Made by a program: the position numbers and the translations under genes. DNA of 64,000 nucleotides from Lacrimispora sp. 210928-DFI.3.58. Lineage in GTDB: Bacteria; Bacillota; Clostridia; Lachnospirales; Lachnospiraceae. Below, in pieces: positions 51,590 through 59,534 of the stretch; position 1 is the first letter of the stretch, and each line of letters begins with the position of its first letter. The notes beneath the pieces are model-generated. The model was not told where the DNA came from. It did not search any database and saw only the letters and a list, made by a program, of their open reading frames with translations. The DNA is taken from NCBI RefSeq assembly GCF_020554865.1, contig NZ_JAJCIC010000012.1:51224-115223 (forward strand), given 5' to 3'.

Positions 51590-52469
51590 ATTTTTTACCA
51601 TAACCGGCCTGGTCATCCTGGTGTCCGGTATCGGCATCACCTCTGCTGCCGCCTCTATGGGCGGAAGCCTTCCCGGCATTCCATGGAACTTCAAACAGCT
51701 CCTCCCCCGTATAAGATATCACTTGTCCTCCTGGGGCCATTCAGCCGCCCATGAGCTTTGGGATGAGGTGGAGGATATCATTCCGGATGCGGTTTCGGAT
51801 TCCCTCTCCCGCAGGCACCATCCGGAAACTCATCACGCTGCTTCCTCCGGGGATCCCGGCAGTTCCTTATCTGCTGCCTCATCCCCGGCCACGCAAAACG
51901 CAACAGAATTTACCAATGTCCGTGAGCTGGAGATCGACATAGATTCCGGAAGCATCCAGGTCTGCTCTTCCTCCGATGCTTCCGGGATCACTGTCCATAT
52001 ACAGGATGAACTGAACAGGACAACATGCGCTATGGATAAGGAAACTTTAAAGATCAAGCGCAAAGAACCAAAGACACAGAGCGGCGCTCCCCAGGTAACC
52101 ATCTTTGTTCCGGCAGATTACCCGTTGGAGGAAGTAAAAATTGACACAGGCACCGCAGTCTGCCAGTTGTCAGGCATTATTGCATCCCATCTGGAGATCG
52201 ACACCGGAGTGGGCTCCGTTGTCTACTCCGGCAGCGTGCATGGCGATATCGAAGTGGAAACGGAAGTGGGCAATGTACGCCTGGAGCTTTCCGGCAGCCA
52301 GACCGATTATAACTACGATATCGAATGCGGTATCAGCTCTGTCACCGTAGGCAGCCATACTTATTCCGGCCTGTCAGCCGAGACAAAGATCAATAATAAT
52401 GCCCTTTACAGCATGAAATTGGAGTGCGGAGTGGGAGACATTCAGGTCCGGTTTACGGATGAATTATAG
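51573..52469 (+). CDS. DUF4097-family surface protein
   Basis: 298 residues with an N-terminal hydrophobic segment (LIKFFTITGLVILVSGIGIT, signal anchor or signal peptide), a variable Ser/His-rich region to about 110, then a beta-repeat domain of the DUF4097 type (VRELEIDIDSGSIQVC, VKIDTGTAVCQLSG, LEIDTGVGSVVYSG, EVETEVGNVRLELSG, LECGVGDIQVRF): regularly spaced DTG/ETEVG turns forming a likely beta-helix. The ATG overlaps the end of the DUF1700 gene by 17 bases. Predicted to face outside. Function unknown; part of the PadR module. Confidence 0.9.
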   Translation: MKKLIKFFTITGLVILVSGIGITSAAASMGGSLPGIPWNFKQLLPRIRYHLSSWGHSAAHELWDEVEDIIPDAVSDSLSRRHHPETHHAASSGDPGSSLSAASSPATQNATEFTNVRELEIDIDSGSIQVCSSSDASGITVHIQDELNRTTCAMDKETLKIKRKEPKTQSGAPQVTIFVPADYPLEEVKIDTGTAVCQLSGIIASHLEIDTGVGSVVYSGSVHGDIEVETEVGNVRLELSGSQTDYNYDIECGISSVTVGSHTYSGLSAETKINNNALYSMKLECGVGDIQVRFTDEL

Positions 52470-52486
52470 AATTACAGCCATAAAGG

Positions 52487-52605
52487 CAAGTAAACCTGCA
52501 TGCGCCCGGCGGGCCAACGCGCCACCGTACCATGAAAGCCTGGTGGGCGCATTTGGCATACCTGAATACATGCCGCCTATTCGGCGGCGGGACTTTCATA
52601 GTAAA
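52487..52605. repeat. Dispersed palindromic element (long form)
   Basis: Begins AAGTAAACCTGCATGCGCCC and ends GACTTTCATAGTAAA, matching both ends of the short element at 42441-42488. The interior contains GCGCCACC against GGTGGGCGC and GCCGCC/GGCGGC pairings. It lies between the DUF4097 and PspC genes and is probably transcribed as an intercistronic stem-loop. Confidence 0.65.
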
Positions 52606-52626
52606 ACCAAAGAAAGGAGAATTTAC

Positions 52627-52818
52627 ATGACAGATAAACGCTTATATCGTTCCACCACCAACCGGATGCTCTGCGGCGTTTGCGGCGGCATTGGTGAATT
52701 TTTCAATATCGATCCCACCCTTGTACGCCTTGCATGGGCTATTTTCGCCTGCTCAGGCGGTATGGGGCTCCTGGCATATATTATCGCAGCAGTTATCATC
52801 CCATCGGATCTGAACTGA
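52627..52818 (+). CDS. PspC-domain small membrane protein
   Basis: 63-residue protein consisting of one PspC domain: RLYRSTTNRMLCGVCGGIGEFFNIDPTLVRLAWAIFA then a hydrophobic helix ending IIPSDLN. Start at 52627 has AAAGGAG; the open frame runs further upstream through a repeat but without support. PspC proteins sense envelope stress in the membrane. Its position behind DUF1700-DUF4097 fits a single envelope-related module, although the repeat separates them by 157 bases. Confidence 0.93.
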   Translation: MTDKRLYRSTTNRMLCGVCGGIGEFFNIDPTLVRLAWAIFACSGGMGLLAYIIAAVIIPSDLN

Positions 52819-52858
52819 CAGCCAAACAAGGCCCGCCACATATCAGACACACATATGG

Positions 52859-52921
52859 AATGCCGCCAATGTTCCCTGCCTGCCCGGAATTTCAGGCATG
52901 CAGGAAGCCTTGGCGGCATTT
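52859..52921. terminator. Bidirectional terminator between pspC-like gene and liv operon
   Basis: AATGCCGCCAA pairs with TTGGCGGCATT, extended by TTCC-TGC/GCA-GGAA and TGCC/GGCA; a long nearly perfect stem between the convergent genes. Confidence 0.75.
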
Positions 52922-52927
52922 CTGCAG

Positions 52928-54358
52928 CTACTTATATTCTGCCGGATACACGATCTCCTGATCGGAATACTCAAAGGGCCATACGGTCTTGTACTTGCCC
53001 TCCTGGATCTGGGCGATCGCTACGGAGGCACAGATATTATTATTGTAATGCATGGTCCCGTCGAACTCGTGATTCTCAAACTTGATCCTGTCATAAGGAA
53101 GGATGATCTCCGGTCCATTGGGGAAGGAGTCCTGGATGTCGATGACTGCCAGTGCATCTCTTACCGCCTCTCCATCATCCGTTCCCGCCTGCTCAAATGC
53201 AGTTTTGAAGGTCCAGATAGCCGTATAAGCCTCTGCAGAATGGCCGTTCATGTCAATGCCGAAAACCCGCTTAAACCTCTTGTTGATATCACGTCCCTTT
53301 GTCATATCAGGATTCCACTCCACTACGGAGGTCAGGCCGTTGGAAATGCCCTCTGTGGCCGGTATAAAGCTGGGATCGGCAAAACCGTTGGCCTTGGCAA
53401 TGAGGATGGGTGGACGGTAGTCCTGCTCCTGCATCGTCTTCATAAGCAGGATCGCGTCGGACACATAGCTCTCTGCCAGAACTGCATCCGCATCAGCCTC
53501 CTTCAGTGCCTGTATCTCGTCTCTCAGATCCGCAGCTCCCTGCCTGTACTGGATCTCCTCTACGATCTCCATCCCATACTGGGGTGCATAGATCCTGGCG
53601 CAGCGGATCGCCTCCTGTCCGATCATGCTGTTGTCCGCAAATACGGCGATCGTCTTTACCTGGCTTCCTGTCTTCTTTGCCTGATCTCTCAGATACATGA
53701 ACATGTTCTCCAAATACAGGGAGTTCATGGGACACAAACGGAAGGAATACTCATAATTATGGGAGGAAATGCTGTCCACGGTAGAGATTGCTGTGATCAT
53801 GGGGATCTTATAGGATTCACACACCTCAAAGACGATCTCTGTCAATGTGCTCTGATGGCAGCCTACAATGGCATGGACCTTATCCTGGGTAATGAGCCGT
53901 TCTGCTACCGCACGAGCCACCTCCGGATTTCCCTGGGTGTCGCCGCGTACGATTTCAATAGGGCGGCCGTTTACTCCACCTGCCATATTAATATCCTCCA
54001 CCGCAAAATCAATGCCGCGCAAAATGTTGGTCCCAATAGCCGCATTGTTGCCGCTCAGTGCATATATGGCCCCAATGCGGATCGGCTCACCTGTCAGCCT
54101 GTCTTCTCTGCCATTCCCCTTTTCTTTCACCTCCGGAGGTGAGGCCCCGGCGCTGCCGTCTTTTGTCCCGGTGGCTGCTTCTGCTGTCTGATCTGTCCCG
54201 GCAGTCAATTCTCCAGTCTGCTCCGCTACGGCAGTCAATCCTTCCGTCCGTTTGGTCCCGGCAGCCTTTATTTCCCGGCTGTTTCCCAAGCAGCCTGTCA
54301 GCAGGAAAGCCGCTATGGCACAGGCAAGTGCTGCCGCTCCCAACATTTTCTTTTTCAT
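52928..54358 (-). CDS. Branched-chain-amino-acid-type ABC binding lipoprotein (paralogue 2)
   Basis: 476-residue LivJ-family extracellular binding protein. Signal peptide with lipobox LTGC, a long Thr/Glu/Ala-rich tether of about 70 residues containing short TA(E/G)-type repeats, then the binding fold starting at EPIRIGAIYALSGNNAAIGTNILRGIDFAVEDIN. Closely similar to the next upstream gene throughout the mature part (GHSAEAYTAIWTFKTAFE against GHSAESYTVVWLFKTAIE), so it is a tandem duplicate that has diverged. Last gene of the liv-type operon. Confidence 0.92.
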   Translation of the reverse strand: MKKKMLGAAALACAIAAFLLTGCLGNSREIKAAGTKRTEGLTAVAEQTGELTAGTDQTAEAATGTKDGSAGASPPEVKEKGNGREDRLTGEPIRIGAIYALSGNNAAIGTNILRGIDFAVEDINMAGGVNGRPIEIVRGDTQGNPEVARAVAERLITQDKVHAIVGCHQSTLTEIVFEVCESYKIPMITAISTVDSISSHNYEYSFRLCPMNSLYLENMFMYLRDQAKKTGSQVKTIAVFADNSMIGQEAIRCARIYAPQYGMEIVEEIQYRQGAADLRDEIQALKEADADAVLAESYVSDAILLMKTMQEQDYRPPILIAKANGFADPSFIPATEGISNGLTSVVEWNPDMTKGRDINKRFKRVFGIDMNGHSAEAYTAIWTFKTAFEQAGTDDGEAVRDALAVIDIQDSFPNGPEIILPYDRIKFENHEFDGTMHYNNNICASVAIAQIQEGKYKTVWPFEYSDQEIVYPAEYK

Positions 54359-54452
54359 AAGCTCCCCCCTCTGAACATTTTCATCATGATACAGCCAAAA
54401 GTCCCCTCTGCAAAGCTCTCAGGCTGCAGGCAGCATATACAGCGATAGCCCG

Positions 54453-54471
54453 GAGGCAAAGCCTCCGAGCT
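54453..54471 (-). terminator. Intercistronic stem-loop between the two binding-protein genes
   Basis: CGGAGGC-TTT-GCCTCCG on the minus strand without a following T run; probably stabilises the upstream binding-protein message or reduces read-through. Confidence 0.45.
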
Positions 54472-54500
54472 GAAATCACGCCTTTTCGGCATCTGCCATG

Positions 54501-55865
54501 TTACTGCAGTGGTGCCGGATAAACGATCTTTGTATCGGTGAAGTTGAAGGGCCATACAGTCTTCCATGCGCCATCCTGGATCTGAGCGATTGCTACAGAT
54601 GCAGATGTGTTGTCTCTGTAATGAGCCTCTCCTGCCAGATCATAGTTCTCAAACTTGATCTTGTCATAAGGAAGGATGATCTTGCGGCCGCCAGGGAACT
54701 CTCCGTTGATCTCCAGACTTGCCAGAGCATCCTTTACAGCTGCACCGTCTGTGCTGCCAGCTGCCTCGATGGCAGTCTTGAACAGCCATACTACGGTGTA
54801 GGACTCTGCAGAATGTCCGTTCATGTCAACGCCGAACTCAGCCTTGAACTCCTCGTTGATCTCTACGCCGTTTACCAGGTCAGGATTGAACTCTACTACA
54901 GAAGCAACGCCGTTGGAGATCGCGCCCAGGTTGGTGATAAAGGAAGGATCAGTAAATCCGTTTGCCTTTGCAACGATCATCTTCGGGCTGTAGTTCTGCT
55001 CCTTTAAGGTCTGGATGAACAGGGTAGCATCGCCGATGTAGGAATCGCACAGGATCGCATCCGGGTCAGCCTGCTTCAGTGCCAGTACCTGAGCACTTAA
55101 GTCTGTTGCATTGCTGGTGTAGTCTACTGTTGCTACTAATTCGATACCATACTGGTCCTTGAACAGCTCCACGCAGCGGATCAGTTCCTGTCCGATGGCA
55201 GCTCTGTCAGTGAAGATGGCTACTGTCTTAACCTCTTCGCCAGTCTGCTCTGTGGAATCCTTCAGATACTTTAACATATCTTCCACATATACGGAGTTCA
55301 GCGGGCACAGACGGAAGAAGTAATCCATATCCTTGTGCTCCTCGTTGGAAAGCCTGTCCAGAGTGGAGATAGCAGTGATCATCGGAACGCCGTACTGCTG
55401 GCATACCTGAGCTACGACCTCGGTTACAACGGACATATGGCAGCCCATCATAACGTCTACCTTCTCCTGGGTGATCAGACGCTCTGCCTCTGATCTGCCG
55501 GTAGCTGCATCACCGGCATGGTCGCCGCGTACAACTTCCAGAGGACGGCCATTTACGCCGCCGGCTGCATTGATCTCAGCTACTGCAAAATCAATACCGC
55601 GCAGGATATTGGTACCAATGGCAGCAGATCCGCCGGACATTGCATAGATCGTACCGATCTTGATAGGTTCGCCGGTCAGCTCAGCTGCAGCCTCGCCTGC
55701 TTCGGCAGCTGCCTCTGTTGCCTTCTCAGCAGCCTCTGTCACTGCTGCTGTAGTAGCTGCTGCTGCGGTGGTTGCAGATGTGCTGGAGCTGGATGAACAG
55801 CCTGCCAGGGCAGACATGGCCAGTACAGCTGCGCACAGCATGGAAGTAAGTTTTTTCAGTTTCAT
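54501..55865 (-). CDS. Branched-chain-amino-acid-type ABC binding lipoprotein (paralogue 1)
   Basis: 454-residue LivJ-family binding lipoprotein. Signal peptide MKLKKLTSMLCAAVLAMSAL with LAGC, an Ala/Thr/Glu tether, mature fold beginning EPIKIGTIYAMSGGSAAIGTNILRGIDFAVAEINAAGG. Carries the family pattern GAISNGVASVVEFNPD and ends QIQDGAWKTVWPFNFTDTKIVYP. Strong AAGGAGG. It follows livF by 87 bases. Ligand could be branched-chain amino acids, amides, urea or another small polar solute; the family is broad. Confidence 0.93.
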   Translation of the reverse strand: MKLKKLTSMLCAAVLAMSALAGCSSSSSTSATTAAAATTAAVTEAAEKATEAAAEAGEAAAELTGEPIKIGTIYAMSGGSAAIGTNILRGIDFAVAEINAAGGVNGRPLEVVRGDHAGDAATGRSEAERLITQEKVDVMMGCHMSVVTEVVAQVCQQYGVPMITAISTLDRLSNEEHKDMDYFFRLCPLNSVYVEDMLKYLKDSTEQTGEEVKTVAIFTDRAAIGQELIRCVELFKDQYGIELVATVDYTSNATDLSAQVLALKQADPDAILCDSYIGDATLFIQTLKEQNYSPKMIVAKANGFTDPSFITNLGAISNGVASVVEFNPDLVNGVEINEEFKAEFGVDMNGHSAESYTVVWLFKTAIEAAGSTDGAAVKDALASLEINGEFPGGRKIILPYDKIKFENYDLAGEAHYRDNTSASVAIAQIQDGAWKTVWPFNFTDTKIVYPAPLQ

Positions 55866-55952
55866 AATGTTCCTCCTTTTTTTGAAAATATCTCCGGTAT
55901 CCCCGGAAAAATCTCTATTTTACGCTGCATTCACAGCAGCATAAAAATCCAC

Positions 55953-56660
55953 TTAAATGCCAAGGTATGCTTTCTTGACATGTTCATCGGCCTGCAGGTC
56001 TTTGGAAGTACCTTCCAGAACAATATGGCCGTTTTCAACCACATAGCCTCTGTCTGCTGCTGCCAATGCTTTGGTGATATCCTGCTCTACCAGCAGGACA
56101 GAGATATTGTCGTTCTTTGCCAGGGTGGACGCTACATTCAGGATATCGTCCACAATGTTAGGCGCCAGGCCAAGGGACGGTTCATCCAGGATCAGAAGCT
56201 TTGGTTCACCGATCAGCGCCCGCGCCACAGCCACCATCTGCTGTTCACCGCCGGATAATGTTCCGGCAGCCTGCTTCGCCCTTTCCTCCAGCTTCGGAAA
56301 CCATTCATAACATTTTTTCAGATTCGACTGAAAATGGGCCTTTGTCTCTTTATTAAACGCACCCATCTGCAGGTTCTCCAGAACGGTCATCTCCGTAAAG
56401 AGCTGTCTTCCCTCCGGCACCTGGACGATGCCGCTGTTCAGGATCATCCGTGAGTTTTTCTTCGCCAGCTCCTCGCCGTTAAACAGGACAGAGCCTGAGC
56501 TGGGCTTCAGCATACCAGTGATTGCGCGGACCATGGTGGTCTTGCCTGCTCCATTAGAGCCAAGAATAGCAACGATCTCTCCATCTTCTAATGTAAACCC
56601 GATATCCCACAAGATATTGACGGAGCCATACCCTGCATTCAATCCTTCGACTTTAAGCAT
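55953..56660 (-). CDS. livF: LivF-type ABC transporter ATPase
   Basis: 235-residue ATPase of the hydrophobic-amino-acid uptake family: Walker A GSNGAGKTT, signature LSGGEQQM, Walker B LLILDEPSLGLAP, and IVQVPEGRQLFTEMTVLENL, the diagnostic LivF stretch. Start overlaps the livG end by eight bases. Works as a heterodimer with LivG. Confidence 0.94.
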   Translation of the reverse strand: MLKVEGLNAGYGSVNILWDIGFTLEDGEIVAILGSNGAGKTTMVRAITGMLKPSSGSVLFNGEELAKKNSRMILNSGIVQVPEGRQLFTEMTVLENLQMGAFNKETKAHFQSNLKKCYEWFPKLEERAKQAAGTLSGGEQQMVAVARALIGEPKLLILDEPSLGLAPNIVDDILNVASTLAKNDNISVLLVEQDITKALAAADRGYVVENGHIVLEGTSKDLQADEHVKKAYLGI

Positions 56661-57402
56661 GTGTATCCTCCTTCTTTGTGCCCAAATATACCTCCATCAC
56701 ATAGGGATCATTCATCACCTGCTCCGGTGTTCCCTCTGCGATCTTCTCGCCGTGATGCAGCACGATGACCTCCTCGCACAGGCTGACTACGGCCTGCATG
56801 ATATGCTCGATCAGAAGGATCGTTACGCCGGACTCATTGATCTTGCGGATCAGGCGGATGGCGTCCTCTGTCTCAGCAGGGTTTAAGCCGGCCATGTTTT
56901 CATCCAAAAACAGCATCTCCGGTTTGGTAGCCAGAGCTCTGGCCATCTCCAGACGCTTCTGGTCGGGAGTACCCATGTCCTTTGACAGGACGTGACGCTT
57001 TTCATAAAGGCCTGTAAACTGCAGCACCTCCATGGCGCGCTCTCTTGCCTCCTTCGGACTTTTCGCACCAGCGTGTCCAAAGTAGGAGGATGCCACAACA
57101 TTGTCCAATACGCTTAAGTTTTTCAGAGGCTTCATGATCTGGAAAGTACGGGCGATCTTCATGTTGGTATACTCGTATGCCTTCTTATCGGTAATGTCCT
57201 GCCCCTTATAGAAGATCCTGCCCTCTGTGGGCGGGTAATAGCCGCAGATCATATTAAAGGTGGTGGACTTTCCTGCACCGTTTGGTCCGATCATACCGGT
57301 GATGCCGCCTTCTCTCACGGAAAAGGACACATCCTTCACAGCAGTCAGACCCTTGAAACGCTTTGTGATCTTTTGAACTTCAATAATCGGAGATTCCGCC
57401 AT
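56653..57402 (-). CDS. livG: LivG-type ABC transporter ATPase
   Basis: 249-residue ATPase: Walker A GPNGAGKST, LEMARALATKPEMLFLDENMAGLNPAE (Walker B; the usual DEP is DEN here, as seen in some LivG proteins), and ARTFQIMKPLKNLSVLDNV, the LivG-specific motif. The typical LSGGQQ signature is altered to MGTPDQKRLEMAR, a noticeable divergence for an ABC ATPase. Three bases separate it from livM. Confidence 0.93.
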   Translation of the reverse strand: MAESPIIEVQKITKRFKGLTAVKDVSFSVREGGITGMIGPNGAGKSTTFNMICGYYPPTEGRIFYKGQDITDKKAYEYTNMKIARTFQIMKPLKNLSVLDNVVASSYFGHAGAKSPKEARERAMEVLQFTGLYEKRHVLSKDMGTPDQKRLEMARALATKPEMLFLDENMAGLNPAETEDAIRLIRKINESGVTILLIEHIMQAVVSLCEEVIVLHHGEKIAEGTPEQVMNDPYVMEVYLGTKKEDTHA

Positions 57403-57404
57403 GT

Positions 57405-58463
57405 CTATGCCCCCTTCCTCTGATATTCCATCATCTCAACCTCCTCCAGAACTTCTAACGGAGGCTTTTTAAGGATTTTTTCATCAATAAACTTTTTGGT
57501 CCTGCTGTGCATGTACCATCCCAGGATACCGGTGGGGCGGAAGCGGATCACCACCAGAAGCACCACTGCATACATCAGCATATTAATGCCGGGCAGGATC
57601 GCACTGAAGTTCGCTCTCAGGTACTCAGACAAGGGGATCATGATCAGGCCGCCTACGATAGGGCCCTCCACATAAGCTGCTCCGCCTACCACAGCGGGAA
57701 GCACGGACTCTGTGGACTTTGCCTGTATCATCAGCTCCGGATCAATGTAGCGGATATAGCTGGCGTAGAAAAAGCCTACCAGTCCGGCTACCATGGCGGA
57801 GATCACTACAGCCATGATCTTATATTTTGTCGGGTTAATGCCGATGGCCGCTGCCGCGTCCTCATCCTCACGGATCGTCTTTAAGGCAAAACCCATCTTT
57901 GAGCGGTCGATCTTTTTCATGATCAGATAGATGCCGATCATCATAGCCATTCCCACATAATAGTAGGGGACCTTGCTGGTGAACCGGAAATTCAGCCAGG
58001 AATCGCTTCCAAAGGGCAGTCCCACGCCGCTGGCCCTTCCGAAGAAGGCGGAGTTGATGATGACCTGGCGGATGGACTCGCCAAAAGCAATGGAAACGAG
58101 CGTAAAATAGGGGCCCCGCAGGATAAAGCAGGGATAAAACACGATCCCGGCAACCAGTCCTACGACTACCATGCCAAAGATAGCTGCAAGCCAGGGATTT
58201 GCTCCTGTCTTAACGACCAGCAGACAGCAGGCATATGCCCCCAGGCCCATGTAAGCTGCATGTCCCAGAGAGTTCTGCCCTGTCATACCTCCGAGCAGGT
58301 TCCATGCCATGGACAGCGTAGACATATAAAACACAAGAACGAAAATGTTCAAAATATACGGCGATTTCACCACCATGGGAATCAGTGCAAATACCAGCAG
58401 GATCAGACCGATCAGGACGGCAAGATTGCGATGGTAAGCATGTACTGCTTTTTTACTATCCAT
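57405..58463 (-). CDS. livM: LivM-type ABC permease
   Basis: 352-residue membrane subunit with about nine helices. Conserved stretches MSTLSMAWNLLGGMTGQNSLGHAAYMGLGAY and LKTIREDEDAAAAIGINPTKYKIMAVVISAMVAGLVGFFYA are diagnostic for the LivM family. Long cytoplasmic C-terminal tail. One base separates it from livH. Confidence 0.95.
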   Translation of the reverse strand: MDSKKAVHAYHRNLAVLIGLILLVFALIPMVVKSPYILNIFVLVFYMSTLSMAWNLLGGMTGQNSLGHAAYMGLGAYACCLLVVKTGANPWLAAIFGMVVVGLVAGIVFYPCFILRGPYFTLVSIAFGESIRQVIINSAFFGRASGVGLPFGSDSWLNFRFTSKVPYYYVGMAMMIGIYLIMKKIDRSKMGFALKTIREDEDAAAAIGINPTKYKIMAVVISAMVAGLVGFFYASYIRYIDPELMIQAKSTESVLPAVVGGAAYVEGPIVGGLIMIPLSEYLRANFSAILPGINMLMYAVVLLVVIRFRPTGILGWYMHSRTKKFIDEKILKKPPLEVLEEVEMMEYQRKGA

Positions 58464-58464
58464 A

Positions 58465-59328
58465 TTATTTCCTCCTCGCTATCATCGTCTGGCGAACTAC
58501 CAGTATTATGATAAATGTCATGAATACGATCAAGTCACTGTAAGAAGGACTGATAAACAGGGCGCTCATGGTCTCAAGCAGTCCCAGAAAGATGCCTGCT
58601 AAAAATGCACCCGGAATGGATCCCAGGCCGCCCACGACCACAACGATCAGGGCACGGAAACCAAAGCTGGCTCCGGCAGTGGGGAAAATGGTGTAAAACT
58701 GTGTGAGCAGCGCTCCGGCCGTGCCTGCCAGGGCAACGCCAAGGCCATAGGTCAGGATATAGATCCTCTTCACATCAATACCAACCACCTCTGCACCAAC
58801 CGCATTCTGAGACACCGCACGGATCTGCTTTCCTATGGTGGTGTACTTCAGAAATACAAACAGGGCGATCGTAACTACTACCAGCACTCCAAAACTGATC
58901 ATTCTGGGAAGCGCCATTGTCACCGGACCGATCGGGATATAGGTCTGTGAATAGGCAGTGCGGATAGAACGGTAATCAGAGCCAAAGATTACCAACGCTC
59001 CGTTCGACAGCAGCAATCCAAGGCCCACTGTCAAAAACAGAAGGTTCGTAAAGCTCTTTGTTCCTAAGGAAGGCGTGATCAGCGTATGCTGGATCACTGC
59101 TCCGATACAGAACATACAGACCGCCACAAGCGGAACTGCCAGATATGGGTCAATCCCAAAATATGTATACAGAATAAAGGTCAGGTACATACCCACCATC
59201 AGCATCTCGCCATGACAGAAATTTACAATTTTCATAACGCCAAAGATGATGTTCTGCCCCATTCCCATCAGAGAATAGAATCCCCCCATCAAAAGCCCAT
59301 TGACACAAGCCTGCAAAAACATGTCCAT
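58465..59328 (-). CDS. livH: LivH-type ABC permease
   Basis: 287-residue membrane subunit: GLLMGGFYSLMGMGQNIIFGVMKIVNFCHGEMLMVGMY and AVSQNAVGAEVVGIDVKRIYILTYGLGVALAGTAGALL are the LivH landmarks. First gene of the liv-type operon; GAGGGGGA site. Its promoter region lies between it and the upstream response regulator gene. Confidence 0.95.
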   Translation of the reverse strand: MDMFLQACVNGLLMGGFYSLMGMGQNIIFGVMKIVNFCHGEMLMVGMYLTFILYTYFGIDPYLAVPLVAVCMFCIGAVIQHTLITPSLGTKSFTNLLFLTVGLGLLLSNGALVIFGSDYRSIRTAYSQTYIPIGPVTMALPRMISFGVLVVVTIALFVFLKYTTIGKQIRAVSQNAVGAEVVGIDVKRIYILTYGLGVALAGTAGALLTQFYTIFPTAGASFGFRALIVVVVGGLGSIPGAFLAGIFLGLLETMSALFISPSYSDLIVFMTFIIILVVRQTMIARRK

Positions 59329-59408
59329 GAACGTAATCCCCCTCTCTTAAAACGTTTTTTGCAGCATTTTTAGGCTAAATGCGGCCTATTTCATTTGCTT
59401 ACCAGGGA

Positions 59409-59530
59409 AGTATACCACAAAAGTTACAAATAAAATTAGCACAAACTTTGCAAAATAGTGCATATTTTCACATTCCCTCTGGAATATTCCGAAATTTATA
59501 GCATTATTTTGTTTTAAATTTGTGCTAATT
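59409..59530 (-). promoter_or_regulatory. Promoter region of the liv operon with a 12-bp inverted repeat
   Basis: Minus strand: extended -10 TGGTATACT (TATACT at 59414-59409) with no good -35. Upstream lie two exact inverted copies, AATTAGCACAAA (59434-59445) and TTTGTGCTAATT (59519-59530), 73 bases apart, the nearer one beginning 20 bases upstream of the -10 and so covering the -35 position. This suits activation by the AraC-type response regulator encoded immediately upstream. Confidence 0.6.
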
Positions 59531-59534
59531 CTAT

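Noticed and set aside
52898..54142. 414-codon open frame on the plus strand
   Set aside because: Antisense to the second Liv binding protein gene and reads through its terminator; a similar shadow appears opposite the paralogue, as expected from codon bias.
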